Shown here: piece after piece, positions 1 through 5,562 of the stretch
How the letters are laid out: every line of letters starts with the position of its first letter
Position numbering within the stretch: the stretch's first letter is position 1
Assembly (NCBI GenBank): GCA_023389895.1
Contig: JAEWDX010000272.1
Coordinates: 1 to 9,245 of the forward strand
Reading direction: 5' to 3'
DNA: 9,245 nucleotides
From: Bacillota bacterium
GTDB lineage: Bacteria > Bacillota > Bacilli > Bacillales > Cytobacillaceae
Translations under genes and position numbers: made by a program
Notes under the pieces: model-generated
What the model was told of the DNA's origin: nothing
What the model saw: only the letters and a program-made list of their open reading frames with translations
Database searches by the model: none

Positions 1-85
1 TTGACACGCAAAGCCAGTAATCGTGTCAATTCAATGGGAAAATCCTTCACATTGAATTGACACGATTACTGGCTTTGCGTGTCAA
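1..85. repeat. Long perfect inverted repeat (35-bp arms, 15-nt loop) made by an inverted copy of the 51-bp unit
   Basis: Bases 1-35 are the exact reverse complement of 51-85, separated by 36-50. In the longer register, 1-53 is the exact reverse complement of 84-136. The first 50 bases are therefore the same repeat unit in the opposite orientation, so the array switches direction near position 50. The window begins inside the inverted copy, so more copies may lie upstream. A single strand could form a very stable hairpin. Possible origins are an inversion within the array, a head-to-head expansion, or an assembly fold-back artefact. Confidence 0.92.
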
Positions 86-291
86 TGTGAAGGATTTTCC
101 CATTGAATTGACACGATTACTGGCTTTGCGTGTCAAAGTGAAGGATTTTCCCATTGAATTGACACGATTACTGACTTTGCGTGTCAATGTGGAGTTTATT
201 CTCCTTGAATTGGCACGATTATTGACTTTGCGTGTCATTTCAGAGATTTTTCTCCTAGATTTGGCATGATTGCTGGCTTTGCGTTCAAGCA
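51..291. repeat. 51-bp direct tandem repeat, about 4.7 copies, progressively degenerate
   Basis: Copies begin at 51, 102, 153, 204 and 255, exactly 51 bp apart; the fifth is partial and fades around 291. Copies 1 and 2 differ at about one base (86 versus 137). Copy 3 diverges in its second half, and copies 4 and 5 are clearly decayed. Each unit carries a short inverted repeat, ATTGACACG...CGTGTCAAT (56-64 and 78-86 in copy 1), around a 13-nt loop. In copy 4 the arm reads TTGGCACG, which still pairs through a G-U wobble. Because 51 is divisible by 3, reading frames stay open through the array on both strands; I treat these as by-products, not genes. The role is unknown. Such arrays occur between genes in Bacillaceae (general recollection). 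Confidence 0.93.
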
Positions 292-299
292 AAAAAGCT

Positions 300-700
300 G
301 AAAAATTTCTGGCTTAAATTCTTGTTTTCACTAAAGAATAATATTGTTAATTTCATAATTTAATTCAGCCGGAATAAATTCGAATATTATTTCATTCATG
401 AAGGACAATTTTTATAGCTAAAAACGAGTATTTTTCACTAATTTTATTATTAAAATTCGTTTTACTTCATGGAAAAAGGCATGATGAAATTGATTCAAAT
501 AATTAAATGATGAAAATTAATTAAAGTAAGGAATCGTTAATACCAATACTTTTGGAAAAGATGAATTTTTAGCTGAAGACCATGTTTTTCACAATCTCTT
601 TGCAGAAAAAATGGAGAATTGTAATCTCAATAGTGTTTTAAAACTTCAATTGGTAATACTTATGAGAAAGTGTTAGCATTAATTAAAGCGTAAGATTTTA
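300..700. other. AT-rich intergenic stretch without a convincing gene
   Basis: This stretch is very AT-rich and stop-dense in most frames. I see no tRNA-like, riboswitch-like or terminator structure. The only notable item is an open frame on + from 530 to a TAG at 674-676 (49 codons including stop), whose middle reads EDHVFHNLFAEKMENC. It has no ATG/GTG/TTG start near its beginning and no ribosome binding site there. It could be a decayed gene remnant or chance; I do not recognise it. Confidence 0.5.
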
Positions 701-714
701 TAGGTGGTGTTCTT

Positions 715-810
715 TTGAAAAAAGAAATAATAAAAGTAATATCTGTGTTTGCCGTAGGTTCAACCCTTGTATTATTAGTTCCTTTTATTATTGATTATTT
801 CCTGCATTAG
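715..810 (+). CDS. Small single-pass membrane peptide (31 aa), unknown function
   Basis: The start is TTG at 715, preceded by the purine-rich site AGGTGGTG (702-709) at suitable spacing. The frame runs 31 codons to TAG (808-810). The peptide has a short basic N-terminus (MKKEIIK), then a hydrophobic segment of about 20 residues (roughly 8-27, containing VFAVGSTLVLLVPFII), then a short tail, DYFLH. This is the pattern of a small single-pass membrane protein with its N-terminus inside. A strong intrinsic terminator follows 48 nt after the stop, which suggests a self-contained transcription unit. I recognise no family. It is not a typical type I toxin in length or charge, though a regulatory micropeptide or toxin-like role cannot be excluded. 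Coding status is inferred from the ribosome binding site, composition and terminator; chance remains possible at this length. Confidence 0.55.
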   Translation: MKKEIIKVISVFAVGSTLVLLVPFIIDYFLH

Positions 811-857
811 AAAATTATCGTTTCTGTTTTAAAAAGAATGATTAACTAGCATATATT

Positions 858-906
858 AAGAGCATGTTTTGAGTAACCTTTTTTCAAAACATGCTCTTTT
901 CTTTTG
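858..906 (+). terminator. Intrinsic terminator after the small membrane-peptide gene
   Basis: A perfect 14-bp stem, AAGAGCATGTTTTG (858-871) with CAAAACATGCTCTT (885-898), encloses a 13-nt loop and continues into the T-rich tail TTTTCTTTT. It would stop transcripts from the 715-810 gene before the peptidase promoter. The A-rich/T-rich symmetry is weaker on the reverse side, so I read it as acting on the + strand. Confidence 0.9.
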
Positions 907-1016
907 TTTATTTATTAAAGTTAAGACTAATGAAATTATTTAGCTAGTTAAGGAATAAAATGGTAGAATTAAATTGTAATCATATGGAAACAGACTAAAA
1001 TTGCAAGAAAATTAAA

Positions 1017-1022
1017 TATAAT
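1017..1022 (+). promoter_or_regulatory. Candidate -10 box (TATAAT) for the P1 peptidase gene
   Basis: A consensus TATAAT lies 29 nt before the ATG at 1052. No good -35 hexamer sits at 16-18 nt; the best is GACTAA (993-998), a poor match. The region is so AT-rich that a chance match is plausible, but the distance to the start codon and the terminator upstream fit a promoter here. Confidence 0.4.
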
Positions 1023-1051
1023 ATTCATTTTTAAAGGTAGGGGAGTTTGAA

Positions 1052-2032
1052 ATGAGCAAGGGACAAATTACGGATGTACCAGGTATAAAGGTAGGCAATG
1101 TTGAGAATTTGGAAGCATTAACAGGCTGTACCGTTGTTTTAGTAGAGGAGGGAGCTACTGGTGGAGTGGATGTCCGTGGATCGGCTCCAGGTACAAGAGA
1201 AACAGACTTACTTGATCCCGTTAACCTTGTGGATCAAGTTCATGCGATTTGTTTAAGTGGAGGAAGTGCATTCGGTTTGGATGCTGCAAGCGGTGTGATG
1301 AAGTATTTGGAGGAAGGAGGAATTGGGTTAGATGTAGGGGTTGCAAAAGTTCCGATTGTTCCTGCGGCAGTTTTGTTTGATCTTGCTGTTGGAAATCCGA
1401 ATGTAAGGCCTGATCAACAAATGGGCTATGGGGCAGCGAAAAGGGCAAGTGATTTGCCATTCAAAACTGGCAATGTAGGCGCAGGTTGTGGAGCAACCGT
1501 CGGGAAATTAGCAGGAAACAATTCATGTATGAAGGGAGGTCTTGGTAGTTCCTCTTACACTATGGAAGATGGAACTGTCATTGGAGCGCTTGTTGCAGTG
1601 AATGCTGTCGGAGATGTACGTGATCCAGCAAACGGAAGGATATTGGCTGGTCCACTTAATAAGGAAAAACGCCAAATTATGGATAGTCTAACAATTTTAC
1701 AACAAGGCGATAAAGCTAACATTCAAGAAGGAACAAATACGACAATCGGAGTCATTGCGGTGAATGCTCAATTAACAAAGGCTGAAGCGAAAAAAGTAGC
1801 CCAAATGGCTCATGATGGATATGCAAGAACAATCTATCCAGCTCATACAATGTATGATGGCGATACGATTTTTACAATCGCCACAGGAGGACGAAAGGTT
1901 CCTGTCGATCTTCTCGGGGCAATCGCGGCAAAAGTAATGGAGGAAGCGATTATTAATGCCATTTTATTCGCTAAAGGTACACAAGGCATCCCAGCTTATG
2001 ATGATATTGCTCATGCGAAAGAGAAGCAATAA
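1052..2032 (+). CDS. P1 family (S58, DmpA/NylC-like) self-processing aminopeptidase/amidase
   Basis: This encodes a 326-aa N-terminal-nucleophile hydrolase of the DmpA/BapA/NylC group (peptidase family S58). Characterised members cleave small peptides, D- or beta-amino acid amides, or nylon oligomers after cutting themselves into alpha and beta chains. By comparison with NylC (Asn266/Thr267 cleavage; Lys189, Asn219, Asp306, Asp308), the matching residues here are N229/T230 in TNTTIGVIAVNA, K152 in GATVGKLAG, N184 in VAVNAVGD, and D269/D271 in DGDT. The predicted mature chains are therefore 1-229 and 230-326, with Thr230 as nucleophile. The N-terminal TDVPGIKVG and SGGSAFGLDAASGV segments are family hallmarks. 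Length and motifs look complete, there is no signal peptide, and the protein is probably cytoplasmic. The ATG follows AGGGGAG (1039-1045) by 6 nt. It stands alone between terminators. The substrate cannot be told from sequence. Confidence 0.93.
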   Translation: MSKGQITDVPGIKVGNVENLEALTGCTVVLVEEGATGGVDVRGSAPGTRETDLLDPVNLVDQVHAICLSGGSAFGLDAASGVMKYLEEGGIGLDVGVAKVPIVPAAVLFDLAVGNPNVRPDQQMGYGAAKRASDLPFKTGNVGAGCGATVGKLAGNNSCMKGGLGSSSYTMEDGTVIGALVAVNAVGDVRDPANGRILAGPLNKEKRQIMDSLTILQQGDKANIQEGTNTTIGVIAVNAQLTKAEAKKVAQMAHDGYARTIYPAHTMYDGDTIFTIATGGRKVPVDLLGAIAAKVMEEAIINAILFAKGTQGIPAYDDIAHAKEKQ

Positions 2033-2232
2033 TGTCGCAATAGGATAGATAAATTCATTGCTGAATGCTACTCTTAAGGTAAATGTTTAGCAAATAATTA
2101 TAACCATAATATTTTACAAAAAATGGATAGACACTACTTTAATATAATAATATTATGTAAACATGAATACAATCCGAAGATCAATCCTAAACGAGAATAA
2201 TTTTGCTAAAAGGAGCAATAACTCATAAATGA
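2033..2232. other. Intergenic region downstream of the peptidase; no gene seen
   Basis: About 200 nt of AT-rich sequence lie between the peptidase stop and the shared terminator. A ribosome-binding-site-like AAAGGAG (near 2211) precedes an ATG at 2229, but the frame that follows lies entirely antisense to the lipoprotein gene and resembles no protein. Weak AT-only inverted repeats around 2105-2155 are not convincing. Confidence 0.5.
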
Positions 2233-2263
2233 AAAATAGGAAGGTCAGATACCTTCCTATTTT
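2232..2263. terminator. Bidirectional terminator between convergent peptidase and lipoprotein genes
   Basis: A perfect 13-bp stem, AAAATAGGAAGGT (2233-2245) with ACCTTCCTATTTT (2251-2263), closes over a 5-nt loop (CAGAT). Read on the minus strand, the stem leads into a run of T (2236-2232), giving a good terminator for the lipoprotein gene. Its TAG stop (2257-2259) lies inside the stem. On the plus strand it can also end the peptidase transcript, with the T's inside the 3' arm. Confidence 0.85.
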
Positions 2264-2634
2264 CCCTTCAGTAATTCATAAATCTTTTTCGTTGATTTTT
2301 CCGAAAGAGTGTAGATCGTATGGGTATCTTTTAAATTCATTATCGTACCATGTTCTTCATTTATCCAAAGAAAATAGGAGTCGTTACGTAGTTCAACTTT
2401 ATATTCAGGGTCAATCATATTTACAATTCCTGGCTCTTTTTTAGCATTATGAAATGCTGTCACAAGCAAATTAATATCCTTTAAATCTGCAAAAGTAGTT
2501 ATCGAATCCTCATCCACTTCAGAAAAACTCTTCATTTCATATACAGTCACTTCTTCGCTCTTTCCATGTGAACATCCATTAATAAATAAAACGATAAATA
2601 GCATAACAATTATGAATTGAAATAAACCTTTCAA
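2257..2634 (-). CDS. Small YhfM-like lipoprotein
   Basis: This encodes 125 aa with a lipoprotein signal: MK, then a hydrophobic stretch of about 16 residues and the lipobox FINGC, putting the lipidated cysteine at residue 21. Asn at position -2 of the lipobox is unusual but tolerated in Bacillus lipoproteins. The mature part is about 105 residues, hydrophilic, with the segments KKEPGIVNM, DPEYKV, YFLWI and TIMNLKDTHTIYTLS. From memory these resemble the B. subtilis YhfM family of unknown function. The protein should be anchored on the outer face of the membrane. The start is TTG (2632-2634); AAGGGG lies a few nt upstream on the minus strand (about 2641-2646). It is divergent from the acyl-CoA synthetase operon. 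In B. subtilis, as I recall, yhfM neighbours yhfL (lcfB, an acyl-CoA ligase), so the linkage may be old. Function unknown. Confidence 0.85.
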   Translation of the reverse strand: MKGLFQFIIVMLFIVLFINGCSHGKSEEVTVYEMKSFSEVDEDSITTFADLKDINLLVTAFHNAKKEPGIVNMIDPEYKVELRNDSYFLWINEEHGTIMNLKDTHTIYTLSEKSTKKIYELLKGK

Positions 2635-2663
2635 ACAATCACCCCTTCTTTATATTTGACGAT

Positions 2664-2672
2664 TTTATATCA
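2664..2672 (-). promoter_or_regulatory. Candidate extended -10 promoter for the lipoprotein gene
   Basis: Reading the minus strand, TGATATAAA (TG-n-TATAAA) lies about 30 nt before the TTG start. The -35 at 17-nt spacing would be TACAAA, a weak match, as is common for extended -10 promoters. The AT-rich context lowers certainty. Confidence 0.4.
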
Positions 2673-2757
2673 TGAAAGTTCCATCTTTTGTATTAAATTA
2701 GGTAGAGTCTTTATATCATTAAATATATTTTTAAAATTCTAAATAATATAAAATACA

Positions 2758-2766
2758 TGATATAAT
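2758..2766 (+). promoter_or_regulatory. Candidate extended -10 promoter (TGaTATAAT) for the acyl-CoA operon
   Basis: A perfect TATAAT (2761-2766) is preceded by TGA, matching the extended -10 form TGn. The -35 is poor (TTCTAA, 2737-2742, 18-nt spacing). Transcription would begin near 2773, leaving a leader of about 94 nt that contains the palindromic operator at 2834-2851. It is the best promoter candidate between the divergent genes. Confidence 0.55.
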
Positions 2767-2833
2767 AGTACTGTCGTTAGCTTTTTAAACTTGCAATTTT
2801 ATTTTCGTGAAGAAAGCATTTTTACCGCTTTTG

Positions 2834-2851
2834 AAAATGAATGTTCATTTT
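2834..2851. promoter_or_regulatory. FadR-like operator palindrome upstream of the acyl-CoA operon
   Basis: AAAATGAATGTTCATTTT is a perfect inverted repeat with 8-bp arms and a 2-nt centre. Aligned without gaps to the B. subtilis FadR operator as I recall it (TGAATGAMTANTCATTCA), the central 14 bases match at all but one specified position; the outer two bases on each side differ. FadR is a TetR-type repressor of beta-oxidation genes, released by long-chain acyl-CoA. The site lies between the promoter and the first gene, directly before the ribosome binding site GAGGAGG (2852-2858), where a bound repressor could block elongation. Assignment to FadR is inference; another TetR-family regulator could use a similar site. 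Confidence 0.65.
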
Positions 2852-2866
2852 GAGGAGGGATATTAC

Positions 2867-4390
2867 ATGATCATTGGAAAATTATTAACGCAAAATGCCC
2901 GAAAATTTCCTGAGCTGTTGGCAATCGAATGTGAAGGGAGAAGCTATTCTTACCTCCAGTTTAATGAGGAAGTAAACAGACTTGCCAATGGCTTGCTTCA
3001 GCTTGGTCTTAACAAAGGGGAGAAGCTTGCCTTAATGATGAAAAATTCTGATCACTTTGTCTTTACTTTCTTTGCTGCAGCGAAATTGGGCGTTGTGACA
3101 GTACCTGTTAATTATCGTCTTCAAGAAAATGAGGTTCATTATATTTTGGAACAATCGGAAGCAGACTTCGTTGTTTGCGATAAGGAATTCGAAAGAATGA
3201 TCAAGCAGGCGATAGAAGGAACGACGGTCCGTACAACGATAACGGTTGATGATCCTGAAGTAGAAGGATTTTATTCCTATGAAGCGATATTGTCTAATGA
3301 CTATACGGAACCACATGTTGAAGTTTCTGAGCAGGATGACTTAGAGATTTTGTACACATCAGGAACGACAGGGCTACCAAAAGGAGCGTTATTCGACCAT
3401 CGTCAAATCTTTAATGTTGCGATTGCAGTTACAATTAATATGGAAATGAGACAGCATGAGCGCATTCTTCATCTTGCTCCGCTTTTTCATTCAGCCCAAC
3501 TGAATTTATTCTTAATTTCGGGCGTTGCTTTAGCGGCCACACATATCATTCATCGCGATTTTCATCCAGTTAAAACACTTCAAGCTATTCATGAGCATAA
3601 GATTACCCACTTATTCGCAGTCCCTGCAATGTATAATTTTCTCCTGCAAGTACCTAATTCAAATGATTATGATTTATCATCGATTCGCCGAGTTGGCTAT
3701 GGTGCAGCACCGATGGCACCAGAGCTTGTTAAGAAGGCGATGCAGTTATTTAAGACAGACCAATTCTATAATCTTTGTGGTTTAACTGAGGGGGGGCCAG
3801 GCGGAATTCTTCTTGACCCAGAAGGTCATAAGCTTCATTTAGGTAAAGGTGGGAAACCAATCTTCTTGACAGAAGCACGGGTCGTCAATGAAAAGGGGGA
3901 GGATGTTTTACTAGGAGTTGTCGGCGAATTTATTATCCAAAGTCCGATGGTAATGAAGGAATATTATAAAAAGCCTAATGAAACGAAAAACACATTAAAG
4001 GATGGCTGGCTCTATACAGGCGATTTGGCTGTAATTGAGGAGGAAGGCTATATTACGCTCGTTGATCGAAAAAAGGATATGATCATTTCTGGCGGAGAAA
4101 ATGTATATTCTGTCGAGGTTGAGGCAGTTCTTTACGAGCACCCTGCCATTCTTGATGCGGCGATTATTGGTTTACCTGATGAAATTTGGGGAGAAATAGT
4201 CTGTGCAGTCATTGTACCAAAGACTGGGGAATTAATTGACGAAGCGGAATTGAAGGAATTCTGTCGAGAAAGGCTAGCAGGTTATAAAATTCCAAGGCGA
4301 ATTTTTATCGAGGAACAGCTGCCAAGGAACGCATCAGGGAAAATTTTAAAATATCAGCTTCGCCAAAAAATGCAGCAAATTAATGCATAA
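2867..4390 (+). CDS. Acyl-CoA synthetase (AMP-forming), first of the operon
   Basis: A 507-aa class I adenylate-forming ligase that would convert a carboxylic acid, ATP and CoA to acyl-CoA, AMP and PPi. All core motifs are present: phosphate loop YTSGTTGLPKG (163-173), GYGAAPMAP, A5 motif NLCGLTE (302-308), YTGD, the hinge DRKKDMIISGGENVY (from D400), and the C-terminal catalytic lysine K492 in PRNASGKILK. An oddity is that the A5 motif has Cys304 where the common YGxTE form has an aromatic residue. I chose ATG 2867 because GAGGAGG (2852-2858) sits 8 nt before it and the protein then opens in the usual way (IGKLLTQNARKFPELLAI). A GTG at 2807 would add 20 residues but has no ribosome binding site, and the operator palindrome would fall inside the gene. 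The chain-length or aromatic specificity is not readable; a medium/long-chain fatty acid substrate is an inference from the FadR-like box. Confidence 0.93.
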   Translation: MIIGKLLTQNARKFPELLAIECEGRSYSYLQFNEEVNRLANGLLQLGLNKGEKLALMMKNSDHFVFTFFAAAKLGVVTVPVNYRLQENEVHYILEQSEADFVVCDKEFERMIKQAIEGTTVRTTITVDDPEVEGFYSYEAILSNDYTEPHVEVSEQDDLEILYTSGTTGLPKGALFDHRQIFNVAIAVTINMEMRQHERILHLAPLFHSAQLNLFLISGVALAATHIIHRDFHPVKTLQAIHEHKITHLFAVPAMYNFLLQVPNSNDYDLSSIRRVGYGAAPMAPELVKKAMQLFKTDQFYNLCGLTEGGPGGILLDPEGHKLHLGKGGKPIFLTEARVVNEKGEDVLLGVVGEFIIQSPMVMKEYYKKPNETKNTLKDGWLYTGDLAVIEEEGYITLVDRKKDMIISGGENVYSVEVEAVLYEHPAILDAAIIGLPDEIWGEIVCAVIVPKTGELIDEAELKEFCRERLAGYKIPRRIFIEEQLPRNASGKILKYQLRQKMQQINA

Positions 4391-4401
4391 GTGAGGTTTT
4401 C

Positions 4402-5550
4402 ATGATGAAGCATCCATACTTAAGTGAAGAGCATGAAATTTTTCGTCAATCATTAAGAAAATTTTTTGAAAAAGAAGTAGTACCTTATTATGAGCAATGG
4501 GAGACAGAGCGACTAATTCCCCGTTCTTTATGGTTGAAAATGGGGGAGCAAGGTTTTTTATGTCCGAATATTGCTGAAAAATATGGAGGAAGCGAAGCAG
4601 ATTGGGGCTACTCAGTTGTTATTAACGAAGAGCTTGAACGAGTAGGCTCAGGCCTTGTCGGTATTGGTCTTCATAATGATATTGTCGTTCCTTATATTAC
4701 TGCGTATGGTACGGAGGAGCAAAAGCAGCGTTTGCTTCCAGGGTGTGTATGTGGGGAGAAAATAACCGCAATCGCCATGACAGAGCCTGGGGCTGGTTCA
4801 GATTTATCCAATATTAAAACAACAGCAAAGCTTGAAGGCGACCATTATATTGTCAATGGCCAAAAAACCTTTATTACGAATGGGATTCATGCTGATCTAA
4901 TTGTCGTTGCAGTGAAAACGAATCCATCAGCTATTCCGAAGCATAAAGGAGTAAGCCTTTTAATGATTGAAAGGGGGATGCCAGGATTTACGCGGGGAAG
5001 GAAACTAAATAAAGTAGGCCTTCATTCGCAAGATACGGCAGAGTTGATTTTTGAGGATTGTCGTGTACCGAAAGCAAACTTACTTGGAGAGGAAGGGAAA
5101 GGCTTTCTTTATATGATGGATAAATTACAGCAGGAAAGACTAGTTGTGGCAATCGCAGCTCAAACGGCAGCAGAGGTCATGCTTCAAATGACGATTGACT
5201 ATGTGAAAACCCGTGAAGCATTTGGAAAACCAATTAGCGCCTTTCAAAATACACAATTCAAACTAGCTGAAATGGCAACAGATATTGAAATGGGCAGGGC
5301 TTTCCTAGATCAATTGATCACAGAACATATTGCGGGTGAAAATGTCGTTACAAAAGTATCAATGGCAAAATGGAAACTAACAGAGAATGCGAGAAAAATT
5401 GCGACAGAATGTATGCAGCTTTACGGTGGTTATGGATATATGGAAGAATATGAGATTGCAAGAAGGTATCGTGATATTCCAGTAGCTAGCATTTATGCAG
5501 GAACGAATGAAATTATGAAAATGATCATTGCGAAAAATCTCGGGCTATAG
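4402..5550 (+). CDS. Acyl-CoA dehydrogenase, LCAD/isovaleryl-type active site
   Basis: A 382-aa flavoprotein of the acyl-CoA dehydrogenase family, introducing the alpha,beta double bond into acyl-CoA with FAD and passing electrons to ETF. The domain order is normal: helical N-terminal domain (1-120), beta domain with MTEPGAGSD (126-134), and C-terminal helical domain with YVKTREAFGKPISAFQ and GGYGYMEEYEIARRYRD (342-358). The MCAD/SCAD catalytic Glu in the YEGT motif is Ala366 here (IYAGTNEIMK). In LCAD and isovaleryl-CoA dehydrogenase the base instead lies in a (Q/L)ERL motif; here that is E245 in KLQQERLVVA. The enzyme should thus be active and of the long- or branched-chain type. The start follows GTGAGG (4391-4396), 11 nt after the ligase stop. 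A second ATG at 4405 has better spacing and would shorten the protein by one residue. Confidence 0.93.
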   Translation: MMKHPYLSEEHEIFRQSLRKFFEKEVVPYYEQWETERLIPRSLWLKMGEQGFLCPNIAEKYGGSEADWGYSVVINEELERVGSGLVGIGLHNDIVVPYITAYGTEEQKQRLLPGCVCGEKITAIAMTEPGAGSDLSNIKTTAKLEGDHYIVNGQKTFITNGIHADLIVVAVKTNPSAIPKHKGVSLLMIERGMPGFTRGRKLNKVGLHSQDTAELIFEDCRVPKANLLGEEGKGFLYMMDKLQQERLVVAIAAQTAAEVMLQMTIDYVKTREAFGKPISAFQNTQFKLAEMATDIEMGRAFLDQLITEHIAGENVVTKVSMAKWKLTENARKIATECMQLYGGYGYMEEYEIARRYRDIPVASIYAGTNEIMKMIIAKNLGL

Positions 5551-5562
5551 AGGAGGGTTATC

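Noticed and set aside
1..291. CRISPR array
   Set aside because: The copies are contiguous 51-bp units with no unique spacers, they decay along the array, one is inverted, and there are no cas genes.
47..292. Open frames of 81 aa (-) and 70 aa (+) through the repeat array, each a 17-residue peptide repeat
   Set aside because: The 51-bp period is a multiple of three, so frames stay open on both strands automatically; there is no convincing ribosome binding site or family.
2105..2155. AT-only inverted repeat (CATAATATT ... AATATTATG) as a regulatory hairpin
   Set aside because: It consists almost only of A-T pairs with a long loop in very AT-rich DNA, so it is easily due to chance.
2229..2444. 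71-aa + strand frame preceded by AAAGGAG
   Set aside because: It overlaps the terminator stem and lies antisense to the better supported lipoprotein gene, and it resembles no protein family.
2807..2866. GTG start that would extend the first ligase by 20 residues
   Set aside because: There is no ribosome binding site before it, the palindromic operator would lie inside the gene, and ATG 2867 has an ideal GAGGAGG and a family-typical N-terminus.
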